Assembly: GCA_964535405.1 (NCBI GenBank)
Contig: CAZHUG010000005.1
Span: forward strand, 1 to 64,000
DNA length: 64,000 nt
Direction of reading: 5' to 3'
From: Scatomorpha sp964535405
Lineage (GTDB): Bacteria; Bacillota; Clostridia; Oscillospirales; Oscillospiraceae
The translations under genes and the position numbers were made by a program. This document shows positions 50,391 to 58,874 of this stretch, in pieces (positions within the stretch are counted from its first letter, which is position 1; each line of letters opens with the position of its first letter). The notes beneath the pieces are model-generated. The model was given only the letters and a program-made list of their open reading frames with translations, was not told where the DNA came from and made no database searches.

Positions 50391-52424
50391 ATGAAAAAAC
50401 TGTACACGCCAACGAAAATAAACAAGCTAGAGCTTAAAAACAGAGTAGTAATGTCACCCATGAGCATTGGTCACACTGTTGACGGATTCATCACCGACGA
50501 TGTGGTCGAGTTTTTTAAGAGACGTGCTAAGGGCGGTGTCGGCCTGATCGTCTTTGCAAATATGCAGTGGGACAAGGTTCGCTACAACCCCAGCCATGGA
50601 GCAATGCTGACCGACGAGAAGTACATCCCCCAGCTCAAGAAGCTGACCGACGGAATCCACGCCGGTGGAAGCCGGGTATTTGCACAGCTCATGAACCGCG
50701 GCCGTTGTGCAAACCGCGCCAGCATCCAGGGCGAGCAGGCAGTAGCCCCGTCGCCCATTCCCGGTCGCTTTACTCACTTCGAGATGCCGCGTGAGTTGAC
50801 CGTTGAAGATATACACGAGTTTGTTGACTGGCAGGCAGAGGCCGCAGTCATCGCAAAGAAGGCCGGCTTTGACGGCATCGAAATCGAAACAAACTCAGGA
50901 TATCTGTACGGGCAGTTCTTCTCGCCATTGACTAACCACCGCAGCGATGAGTACGGCGGTGACCTCGAAGGCCGTACCCGTTTCATGGTCGAGACCCTCA
51001 AGGGCATCCGCGATGCGGTCGGTGAGGACTTCCCCATTGCACTGCGCGTCAGCGGCAGTGACTTTATGGATGGCGGCTGCGACGGCGACGATATCGCAGA
51101 AATTTGCGAGTTGCTTGACAAGACCGGCTATGTGGACGGCTTCTCCATCACCGCCGGCTGGCATGAATCCGCAGTTCCCCTGATCACCATGGAAGTTCCC
51201 CACGGCGCATGGTCTTACCTTGGCCGTCAGATTAAAGCCAGAGTCAAGGCTCCTGTTGCACAGGGCATGCGAATGAACATAGCCAAGGCAGAGGAGCTCA
51301 TCGAGCGCGGCGATTTCGATGCCATCGTCATGGGTCGTCCGCTGCTGGCAGACCCAGATGCGATCAACAAGGCCGTCGCCGGCAATGTGGACGACATTCG
51401 TCCTTGCGTAGGCTGCAACGCCAAGTGCCTTGACATGGCAATGGCCAGCAAACCCATCGGCTGCATAGGCAACTACGAGTGCAACCGTGAAGCCCAGCTT
51501 GCAAATGCAGACGGAAAGCTCCCCAGCGAAGTTCGCTCCGACAAGCCCGAGAACATATTGGTCATCGGCGCCGGCCCCTCAGGCATGGAGTTTGCCCGCG
51601 TCTCGGCAATGCGCGGCCACAAAGTTACTATTTGGGAGAAGAGAGACCGCTGCATCGGACTGTCCCTTTATGCAGCAACTCCACCCAGACGCTACGACAT
51701 TCGCTACCTTGGCCAGTGGCTGGAGCACACCTGCCGTCAGCTCGGAGTTGAGATAATGCTCAACAAAGAGGCGAGCGCAGACGATATAATCGCAGCCTCC
51801 AAGGATTTTGACCGCGTGGTTCTCGCCTGTGGATCCAAGGCAGTCTATCCACCCATTCCAACGGAAGAGGGAGTGCATGTTGTACATGCCTGGGACGTAT
51901 TTGAAGGCAGGGCTCAGCTAGGCAAAAACGTTGTCGTCGTCGGCGGCGGAGATGTGGGCGTCGAGGTTGCAATGTATATCGGAGAGATTGGAACTCTCAC
52001 CGCCGAAGAGCTGCGCTTCATGATGATTTACAAAACCGAGCCTTTTGAGAAGCTGCAGTCCCTGCTAAACAACGGAGTGCACAAGGTCAGCGTAGTTGAG
52101 ATGGGCTCCAGGTTCGCACCCGACATAAACCCCGGCAGCCGCTGGTCCATCATAGCCAGAACTAAGCAGCTCGGCACAAAGATGCTCAAGGAGACCAAGG
52201 TGCTTGAGATAAGCAAGGGGGGCGTAGTCATCGAAAACGCAAACGGCAAACAGACCCTGCCCGCAGACACCGTTGTCATTGCAGCGGGAGCAAAGTCCAG
52301 CAACGATATGTACGAGACCCTCAAGGGCAAGATTGCAAACGTCGATATAATCGGGGACGCTGTCAAGGTCGCACGCATTCACGACGCAGTCGAGTCTGCA
52401 TATCTTCTTGCTGCCACAATATAA
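50391..52424 (+). CDS. 2-enoate reductase-type NADH:flavin oxidoreductase
   Basis: The 677-residue enzyme combines an FMN-binding old-yellow-enzyme barrel (KNRVVMSPMS, NSGYLYGQFFSP), a [4Fe-4S] cysteine cluster (CVGCNAKC plus a later Cys: about residues 339, 342, 346 and 358) and a FAD/NAD module (VIGAGPSGMEFA and VVVVGGGDVGVEVAMY). This is the architecture of 2-enoate reductase, 2,4-dienoyl-CoA reductase, FldZ and BaiCD/BaiH, which use NADH to reduce a C=C bond conjugated to a carbonyl. GGAGG precedes ATG 50391. First gene of the sigma-54 operon. Confidence 0.92.
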   Translation: MKKLYTPTKINKLELKNRVVMSPMSIGHTVDGFITDDVVEFFKRRAKGGVGLIVFANMQWDKVRYNPSHGAMLTDEKYIPQLKKLTDGIHAGGSRVFAQLMNRGRCANRASIQGEQAVAPSPIPGRFTHFEMPRELTVEDIHEFVDWQAEAAVIAKKAGFDGIEIETNSGYLYGQFFSPLTNHRSDEYGGDLEGRTRFMVETLKGIRDAVGEDFPIALRVSGSDFMDGGCDGDDIAEICELLDKTGYVDGFSITAGWHESAVPLITMEVPHGAWSYLGRQIKARVKAPVAQGMRMNIAKAEELIERGDFDAIVMGRPLLADPDAINKAVAGNVDDIRPCVGCNAKCLDMAMASKPIGCIGNYECNREAQLANADGKLPSEVRSDKPENILVIGAGPSGMEFARVSAMRGHKVTIWEKRDRCIGLSLYAATPPRRYDIRYLGQWLEHTCRQLGVEIMLNKEASADDIIAASKDFDRVVLACGSKAVYPPIPTEEGVHVVHAWDVFEGRAQLGKNVVVVGGGDVGVEVAMYIGEIGTLTAEELRFMMIYKTEPFEKLQSLLNNGVHKVSVVEMGSRFAPDINPGSRWSIIARTKQLGTKMLKETKVLEISKGGVVIENANGKQTLPADTVVIAAGAKSSNDMYETLKGKIANVDIIGDAVKVARIHDAVESAYLLAATI

Positions 52425-52440
52425 CATTGTTTTTAGCCAT

Positions 52441-52485
52441 GCGGGAACTTATCCTGATAGAAAGAGATTGTGAATAAGTTCCCGC
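52441..52485 (+). repeat. intercistronic hairpin
   Basis: A perfect 12-bp stem (52441-52452 with 52474-52485) has a 21-nt loop and no T-run, between the reductase and ligase genes. Confidence 0.7.
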
Positions 52486-52503
52486 AGAATATGAGGTATA
52501 AAA

Positions 52504-54159
52504 ATGAATCAACAACAAATTCAATTTGAAATGGCTCTAGAGAGAAACAGAAAGAAATGGGTGCAAATTGAAGACCCTGAAGTGAATTATCATTTTCCAA
52601 TTCCGAATATCTCACTGAAGGAAATGTTTTTAAAGCATGTCATCAAAAATCCCGACAAGATTTATATCTATCACCACAACAAAACCTGCACTTACGGCCA
52701 GTGCAACACCCTCGCCCTGCGTATTGCAAACGGCTTCAAGCAGTTCGGGCTTGTAAAGGGAGATCGCGTCATTACCTATATTGGCAACAGCATAGAGTTC
52801 GTCGCCATTGCACAGGCCTGCTTCAAAACAGGCATCATAATGGTCAATTCTAACCCCTTCTCCACGGCTGACGAGGTGTCCCGCCGAGTGCAGGATTGCA
52901 CCCCTAAGCTGGTGATCGCAGATTCCGACGGCATCAATTCGACCACTACAGCACTTGCAAATGATAAAAAAAGCGTTAAAAATATCGTGTTCTGCCCCTC
53001 AGCCGGCACTGAAAACAGCAGCGCCTGCGCACAGCCCTGGAGCACGCTGCTGTCAGACGACCTTTCCGAGCCCGACACGAGGGTTTACCCCGGCGACATT
53101 GCCATCCTGCAATATACAGGCGGCACCACCGGCGTGCTGAAGGGCTGTTGCCAGACAAACCACGCATTTGTGGCAAAAGCGCTGGCGCAGATGCAGTACT
53201 TTAAACCCATACTCACCGACTATGACTGCGAAAACTACATGGTCATGATGGGCTTGGGACTCTCACATGCCTTCGGCTTCAGTCAGGCCATTGTGGTTAA
53301 TATGTCCTTCGGCGGCGCGATGTATCTTGCCGATTCTCTGGAAGAAATACTCTCCGCAATAGAGAAATACAGACCGACAGTGTGGCCGTCTGTGCCATTG
53401 TGGATGAAGCTCATCGCCTCTGACCCCAAATATCAGATATATGACATTACATCCCTCAAGTGCATCACCTGCGGCGCGGCTCCGTTGCCGATAGAAGTGC
53501 TCAACAAGGTCGAAGAAATAACTGGCGCCGTAATAACAGAGGGCTATGGCATGACCGAAACTGTTAACACAATAGCAATTAATTGCTTCAAAGCACGCAG
53601 AAGCGGCACTGTTGGAGTACCCAACCCCAACATCGAGTACCTCATAGTAGACAAAGAAAACGGTACACAGGTCGTTGAAGACGGTGAGGCGGGAGAAATT
53701 ATCTGTCGCGGAGAATGCGTCATGAAGGAATATTGGAACAACCCGGAGGAAACCGCCCATATGGTGCGCGACGGCTGGCTCTACACCGGCGATATCGGCA
53801 GAATGGATGAGGATGGATATCTAATTATCCATGACCGCAAAAAAGACCTCATCATCACCGGCGGCTTCAACGTGTTCCCCAGCGAGATTGAGGCCATTGC
53901 AATGGAACTCGACGGTGTGGCGGACGCGATAGCCATCGGCATACCCGACGACCGACGCGGCGAAGTGCCGGGGCTGTTTGTCCAGCAGGCCAAGGGCGCG
54001 TTCGTCGATCTCAAAGAGGTATCTAACTACTGTGCGGAAAAGCTGTCACGCTTCAAGACTCCCAAGCACTACTTTGTTATTGACGAAATACCCAAGACCA
54101 AAAACCGTAAGCCCGACAGAAAAATGCTGAAAAAAATTTATCTTGAATCGTTAAAGTAA
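52504..54159 (+). CDS. AMP-forming acyl-CoA ligase
   Basis: The 551-residue enzyme activates a carboxylic acid with ATP and CoA. ANL-family motifs are the P-loop QYTGGTTGVLKG near residue 201, GYGMTE near 346, TGDIGRMDEDGY near 427, and KDLIITGGFNVFPSEIE near 444; the catalytic Lys of the C-terminal lid is in PKTKNRKPDRK near the end (the usual Gly before Lys is replaced by Arg). It is similar in type to crotonobetaine/carnitine-CoA ligases and BaiB. The starter acid is unknown. Confidence 0.92.
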   Translation: MNQQQIQFEMALERNRKKWVQIEDPEVNYHFPIPNISLKEMFLKHVIKNPDKIYIYHHNKTCTYGQCNTLALRIANGFKQFGLVKGDRVITYIGNSIEFVAIAQACFKTGIIMVNSNPFSTADEVSRRVQDCTPKLVIADSDGINSTTTALANDKKSVKNIVFCPSAGTENSSACAQPWSTLLSDDLSEPDTRVYPGDIAILQYTGGTTGVLKGCCQTNHAFVAKALAQMQYFKPILTDYDCENYMVMMGLGLSHAFGFSQAIVVNMSFGGAMYLADSLEEILSAIEKYRPTVWPSVPLWMKLIASDPKYQIYDITSLKCITCGAAPLPIEVLNKVEEITGAVITEGYGMTETVNTIAINCFKARRSGTVGVPNPNIEYLIVDKENGTQVVEDGEAGEIICRGECVMKEYWNNPEETAHMVRDGWLYTGDIGRMDEDGYLIIHDRKKDLIITGGFNVFPSEIEAIAMELDGVADAIAIGIPDDRRGEVPGLFVQQAKGAFVDLKEVSNYCAEKLSRFKTPKHYFVIDEIPKTKNRKPDRKMLKKIYLESLK

Positions 54160-54184
54160 TAATTATGGAGAAGGAGAAAAGAAA

Positions 54185-55579
54185 ATGCAAAAAGCTACAA
54201 AGAGAACGATAACCGGATTGGTTATCGGAGCACTTGCACTGGCCATAATTGGCTTCCTCCCCCCTGAAACAGAGGCAATGTCCCGCGCCGCATGGCAGTA
54301 TCTGGGCATATTCGTATTCATGCTGGTCGCGATCATCTCCCGGGCGCTTCCTGACTGGGCCTCCGTCCTCATGGCAATGGCACTTCTGGTTGTGTTCAAG
54401 GTTGGTGCTGTCAAGGAAGTCACCGCCCAGTTCGCTTCCAGCACAGTTTGGCTTTGCATCTCCGTTTTCATCATGTCCATCGGTGTTAACAACAGCGGAA
54501 TCATGAAAAGGCTCGCGCTGTGGATCCTCACCAAGTTCCCCGGAACATACAGCGGCCAGGTCACCGCCATGATGCTGGCCGGCGTCATCACCACCCCCAT
54601 CATCCCAAGCTCCACCGCAAAGACCTCCATCATGGCTCCCCTGATCGGCCAGGTTTGCGACGCTTGCGACGCAAAGCCCGGTTCAAAGCAGTCTCTCGGA
54701 CTTTGGTTTGCAAACTTCATGGGAACCATGCAGCTGGGCATGGGCTTCATGTCCGGCAGCGTCTATGTCGCTATCATGCTCGGCTTCATCGGCGAAAGCC
54801 TCTCCTGGGGCAGATGGTTCACCTTGGCATCCGTATGGTATGTGGTCTGCATCGTCCTTACTTATCTTTTCTGTCGCATACTCTGCAAGCCTGCCGACAG
54901 CAGCGCCGGCGGCAACGTCGAGTTTATCAAAGAGCAGTTTAAGGCCCTCGGCAAGTTTACCACCAAGGAAAAGCAGTGCACCCTCATCATTCTCTGTGCC
55001 CTAGTTCTCTGGCTGACACAGTCTGTCCACGGCATAGACGCAGGCATGATCGCTATCCTGGCAGACGTCGCATTCGTAGCCTGCGGCCTCATCACCGGTC
55101 CCGAGGTTGGCTCAAAGGCCATGTGGACAACGACACTGTTCGTCGGCGGAGTCCTCAGTGTCGCCGGAATGATGTCCACCCTCGGCATCAATGCCTGGGT
55201 TGCCGGTATCCTCGGGCCCATCTTCGCTCCCATCCTCAGCTCCCCCTACATCTTCGTGCCTGTTCTCTGCATCCTGACCTACATATTGCGCTACGCTGTT
55301 GTCTCCATGAGCTGCTGCATGGCTATCATGATAGCCATCTTTGCACCGCTGCTGCCTCAGTACGGCATAAGCCTCTTTGTTCTCGTGTTCGTTTCCTGGG
55401 TCTCCAGCACTGAGTGGAACGCACCTTACCTCAACCCCGTCGTTACCGCGATGGTGAAGCTCACCGGCGGAGCCATAAACGACAAGACTGCACAGAAGGG
55501 CTCCTATGCCTTCTGCATAATTAATCTCATTGCCATGACCGCAAGCGTGCCTCTGTGGCAGGCCCTGGGCATGTGCTGA
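54185..55579 (+). CDS. SLC13/DASS-family anion transporter
   Basis: The 464-residue, roughly 11-12-helix membrane protein belongs to the divalent anion:sodium symporter family. Each half carries an SST-type substrate motif in place of the canonical SNT: PSSTAKTS near residue 139 and SSTEWNAPY near 403. The family imports di- and tricarboxylates or sulfate. It lies 25 nt after the ligase gene, so it most likely brings in the operon's substrate; that argues for an anion with more than one negative charge rather than a betaine. Confidence 0.9.
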   Translation: MQKATKRTITGLVIGALALAIIGFLPPETEAMSRAAWQYLGIFVFMLVAIISRALPDWASVLMAMALLVVFKVGAVKEVTAQFASSTVWLCISVFIMSIGVNNSGIMKRLALWILTKFPGTYSGQVTAMMLAGVITTPIIPSSTAKTSIMAPLIGQVCDACDAKPGSKQSLGLWFANFMGTMQLGMGFMSGSVYVAIMLGFIGESLSWGRWFTLASVWYVVCIVLTYLFCRILCKPADSSAGGNVEFIKEQFKALGKFTTKEKQCTLIILCALVLWLTQSVHGIDAGMIAILADVAFVACGLITGPEVGSKAMWTTTLFVGGVLSVAGMMSTLGINAWVAGILGPIFAPILSSPYIFVPVLCILTYILRYAVVSMSCCMAIMIAIFAPLLPQYGISLFVLVFVSWVSSTEWNAPYLNPVVTAMVKLTGGAINDKTAQKGSYAFCIINLIAMTASVPLWQALGMC

Positions 55580-55604
55580 CAGCGTTGCAGTAAGAGGGCG
55601 AGTA

Positions 55605-56414
55605 ATGTACGATTATAAGAACATCCGCGTGGAAGACGCGCAGGACGGCATTCTGATAATGAGCTTCATGCGTCCGGAGAAGCTCAACTCATGGTCGAGA
55701 GAAGTGTTTGACGATTTACTCGACTTCTTCCGCACACTCGGGCGGGACGGCAACTCCAAAGCAGTCGTTCTGCGGGGCGACGGCGACAGAGCATTCTGCA
55801 CCGGCGCGGACTTCGGAAGCTTGTTTCCCAAAGAGAGCGACAGAGACAGTGCCACAGTCTCCTATGCCTTTCAGGAGGAGGCGCGTGAGCTCGTCTCACT
55901 TGTGCACTCAGCTCCGCAGATAATCATCTGCGCCTGCCATGGCTATACAGTTGGAGGAGGATTCTTCCTAGCGATGGCATCTGATATCAGAGTAATCTGC
56001 GAGAATGTAAAATTCTCAGCTCCGCTGCTCAAAATGGGACTCAGTTGCGGAGACCTCGGCTGTGCATATATGCTGCCCCGCCTTATTGGCGACGGAGTTG
56101 CTCGCGATATCCTGTTGACCGGACGGTATATGTGCGCTGACGAGGCGATGCGTCTCGGCTTCGCTTCAGAATGCGTGCCGTTCAGCCAACTCAACGAGGC
56201 GGCAATGGCGAAGGCTCGCCTGCTTGCGGGATACACCCGCGGGGCATTGCAGCACAGCAAGGAGCTCCTCAATATATGCGAGGGCGTAGACAGCGTTGAT
56301 ACAGCTATACGCATTGAGAACAGAAACCAGCAGATGCTAAAGGCATTCAACCGGGAAAGCAAAAGAAAGACCGCGTCCGGGCAAACAGACAAGAATAATT
56401 TTGAAAAGGAGTAA
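55605..56414 (+). CDS. crotonase-family enoyl-CoA hydratase/isomerase
   Basis: The 269-residue protein has the crotonase fold with oxyanion-hole patterns (FCTGADFGSLF, GYTVGGGFFLAMASDIRV, LKMGLSCGDLGCAYMLPRL). Rat enoyl-CoA hydratase uses two Glu residues in GGGCEL and PEILLG; at those positions this protein has Phe (GGGFFL) and Leu (APLLKM), while an Asp appears in GDLG. It is therefore not a standard hydratase and may be an isomerase, a different hydro-lyase, or use the Asp. It is 26 nt after the transporter gene. Confidence 0.87.
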   Translation: MYDYKNIRVEDAQDGILIMSFMRPEKLNSWSREVFDDLLDFFRTLGRDGNSKAVVLRGDGDRAFCTGADFGSLFPKESDRDSATVSYAFQEEARELVSLVHSAPQIIICACHGYTVGGGFFLAMASDIRVICENVKFSAPLLKMGLSCGDLGCAYMLPRLIGDGVARDILLTGRYMCADEAMRLGFASECVPFSQLNEAAMAKARLLAGYTRGALQHSKELLNICEGVDSVDTAIRIENRNQQMLKAFNRESKRKTASGQTDKNNFEKE

Positions 56415-56419
56415 CAATT

Positions 56420-57595
56420 ATGTCAAGCTTGAACACAAAATCACTTCTTCCGTACACAGAGGAACATGAGCAGTTCAGAAAAGAGTTCGGCGCGTTTCTC
56501 GATAAGGAAATAGCCCCCAATTACATGGACTGGGAGCAGCAGTGCTCCATAGATCACTCTGCGTTCAAAAAGTTTGCAGACGCCGGCTACGGCTGTTTGT
56601 GGCTCGACAAGAAGTACGGCGGACACGAGAAGGATCTGCTTTTCTCCATCATCTACGGTCAGGAGCTCAACAAGCGCGGCCTGAATGGTGTCCTGACCCG
56701 TCTGAGCACCGACACAGTCGCACCTTATATCTACGCACACGGCACCGAGGCACAGAAGGATGAATTCCTGCCCAAAATCGCAAGCGGAGAAATCTGCCTT
56801 TCCATCTGCATGACCGAGAAGGAATACGGTTCTGACCTCGCAAACATCAAGACCTCCGCAGTTAAGGACGGCGACAACTACATCGTCAACGGCGGCAAGA
56901 CATACATCTCCAACGGAATGCTTTCTGATATTGCTATTGTTGCCGTACGCACCGATCCCGACGCAGAAAAGCCCCACAAGGGCCTCAGCCTGCTCATGAT
57001 CCCCACAAACACCCCGGGCTTTGAGCGCAAGCTGCTCAATAAAATCGGCCTGCGTTCACAGGACACCTCCGAGTATATATTCAACAACGTCGTCGTGCCT
57101 GGGAGCATGCTCCTTGGCGAGGAGAACAGGGGCTTCTACTATCTGATGGAGCATCTGCAGAAAGAGCGGCTGATGGGTTCCTGGGGCACTCTCGGCATGG
57201 CAACCTACGCTCTTGAACTGGCAATCGCCCGTGCAAACGACCGCATCGTCGCCGGCAAGACCCTTGGCGAGTATCAGCATTGGCAGTACGAGCTTGCCAA
57301 GGCCGCGATAGAGCTTGACCAGGCAAAAAGCTACGTTGAGCATCTGTCCCTGCTATTCATGCAGGGCGAGAACATCTCAACTCAAGTCTCCATTGCAAAG
57401 TATGCAACCTCCGAGCTGTCCTTCAAGATTTCCGACATTGGCGTCCAGATCTGGGGCGGCGAAGGCATCCTGCGCGAGAACGCAATTGCCCGTCAGTTCG
57501 TCGACACCCGTCTCTATCGTCTGATGGCCGGCACCTCAGAAGTCCAGCTCGGCATCATCGCAAGGAGTCTCGGCCTCGGCAAGAAGCGCAAGTAA
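56420..57595 (+). CDS. acyl-CoA dehydrogenase (IVD/LCAD-type catalytic site)
   Basis: The 391-residue FAD enzyme forms or reduces an alpha,beta double bond of an acyl-CoA. It has CMTEKEYGSDLANIKTSA (FAD/acyl site) near residue 133 and a C-terminal RLMAGTSEVQ segment near 367. The usual base of MCAD/SCAD (Glu before GTS) is Ala370 here, but Glu249 in LQKERLMG aligns with the base of isovaleryl-CoA and long-chain dehydrogenases. No etfAB genes are in the operon. It is 6 nt after the crotonase gene. Confidence 0.9.
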   Translation: MSSLNTKSLLPYTEEHEQFRKEFGAFLDKEIAPNYMDWEQQCSIDHSAFKKFADAGYGCLWLDKKYGGHEKDLLFSIIYGQELNKRGLNGVLTRLSTDTVAPYIYAHGTEAQKDEFLPKIASGEICLSICMTEKEYGSDLANIKTSAVKDGDNYIVNGGKTYISNGMLSDIAIVAVRTDPDAEKPHKGLSLLMIPTNTPGFERKLLNKIGLRSQDTSEYIFNNVVVPGSMLLGEENRGFYYLMEHLQKERLMGSWGTLGMATYALELAIARANDRIVAGKTLGEYQHWQYELAKAAIELDQAKSYVEHLSLLFMQGENISTQVSIAKYATSELSFKISDIGVQIWGGEGILRENAIARQFVDTRLYRLMAGTSEVQLGIIARSLGLGKKRK

Positions 57596-57615
57596 TTAAA
57601 CCCCGGCGGCAAAAA

Positions 57616-57646
57616 GCGGAGTCTCCGCCCGGTGCTGGGACTCCGC
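57616..57646 (+). repeat. intercistronic hairpin
   Basis: GCGGAGTC (57616-57623) pairs with GACTCCGC (57639-57646) around a 15-nt loop with no T-run, in the 73-nt gap before the first CoA transferase gene. Confidence 0.6.
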
Positions 57647-57668
57647 GATAAGAATTGGAGGGATCGCA

Positions 57669-58850
57669 ATGGCATTACCATTAGAAGGCATAAAAGTTCT
57701 CGACCTCAGCACTATGCTGCCCGGCCCGTTCTGCACCATGATACTGGCTGACTTCGGCGCAGAGGTTATAAAGATCGAGGCGGTCAAGGGCGGCGACCTT
57801 TTTCGCGGAGCTAAGCCCATGCTTCAGGATACCGGCGGAGCATTTTTTCAGGTCAACCGAAACAAAAAGAGCATAAGCCTCAACCTCAAAAGCGAGGAAG
57901 GCAAGGAAATTTTCTACAAGCTCGCTAAGGACGCCGACGTTGTCATTGAGCAGTATCGTCCCGGCGTCGTTACAAAACTGGGCGTTGATTACGAAACAAT
58001 AAAGGCCGTAAATCCGAAAGTTGTCTATTGCTCACTGTCCGGCTATGGTCAGGACGGCCCATACAGACTGCTCTCCGGTCACGACCTTAACTATATAAGC
58101 TACGCCGGCATACTCGGTCTTACAGCGCGGCAGGGTCAACCGCCCACGCTGCCGGGTGTGCAGATAGCTGATATTGGCGGCGGCGCACTATACGCAACCA
58201 TCGGCATACTTCTGGCACTCAGCGCCGTCAAACTTAACGGCGTCGGTCAGTACGTGGACAGCTCCATGCTCGACGGCGCAGTCTCGTGGCTGCCCATCCT
58301 TGCCGCTGAATATTTTGTAAACGGCACAGCCCCGACGACCGCCGGAGCAATACTCACCGGTCAGAACGCTTGCTATGAGGTTTATGAGACAAAGGACGGC
58401 CGCTATATAAGCATTGGCGCGGTCGAGCCCCATCTGTGGGCAAACTTTTGCGACAAGATCGGCAAGGAAGAATATAAAGAGGCGCAGCGGATAATCGACA
58501 AGCAGCCCGAAATGTTTAGATATCTGCGCGAGCTTTTTAAAACCAAGACCCAGTCAGAATGGTGCCGCTTCCTTGATGGCGTTGACTGCTGCTGGGCGCC
58601 GGTTCTGAGCATCGATGAAGTATTCGACAACGAGCAGATCAAGCACCGCGACATGGTCTTCGACATGACCGATCCACAGGGGCAGTATGGCACGATAAAA
58701 GAAATTGGCTCGGCAGTGAAGCTGTCCGAAACCCCCGCTCGCCGCGACCTGTTCCCGCCACGCAAGGGCGAGCACAACGACGAGTACTTGGAGTATCTAG
58801 GATACACTAAATCTCAAATAGCAAAATTCAAGCAAAGCGGCATAATCTAA
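57669..58850 (+). CDS. family III (CaiB/Frc) CoA transferase (1)
   Basis: The 393-residue enzyme belongs to the CaiB/BaiF family that moves CoA between carboxylates or racemises methylacyl-CoA. The catalytic Asp is in QIADIGGGALYA, Asp168. SGYGQDGPY near 124 and GDLFRGAKPM near 43 are typical. TTGGAGGG precedes the ATG. Two different family III transferases in one operon suggest that substrate and product acids each exchange CoA. Confidence 0.9.
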   Translation: MALPLEGIKVLDLSTMLPGPFCTMILADFGAEVIKIEAVKGGDLFRGAKPMLQDTGGAFFQVNRNKKSISLNLKSEEGKEIFYKLAKDADVVIEQYRPGVVTKLGVDYETIKAVNPKVVYCSLSGYGQDGPYRLLSGHDLNYISYAGILGLTARQGQPPTLPGVQIADIGGGALYATIGILLALSAVKLNGVGQYVDSSMLDGAVSWLPILAAEYFVNGTAPTTAGAILTGQNACYEVYETKDGRYISIGAVEPHLWANFCDKIGKEEYKEAQRIIDKQPEMFRYLRELFKTKTQSEWCRFLDGVDCCWAPVLSIDEVFDNEQIKHRDMVFDMTDPQGQYGTIKEIGSAVKLSETPARRDLFPPRKGEHNDEYLEYLGYTKSQIAKFKQSGII

Positions 58851-58874
58851 AAACATTTTTAAGGAGAATATATT

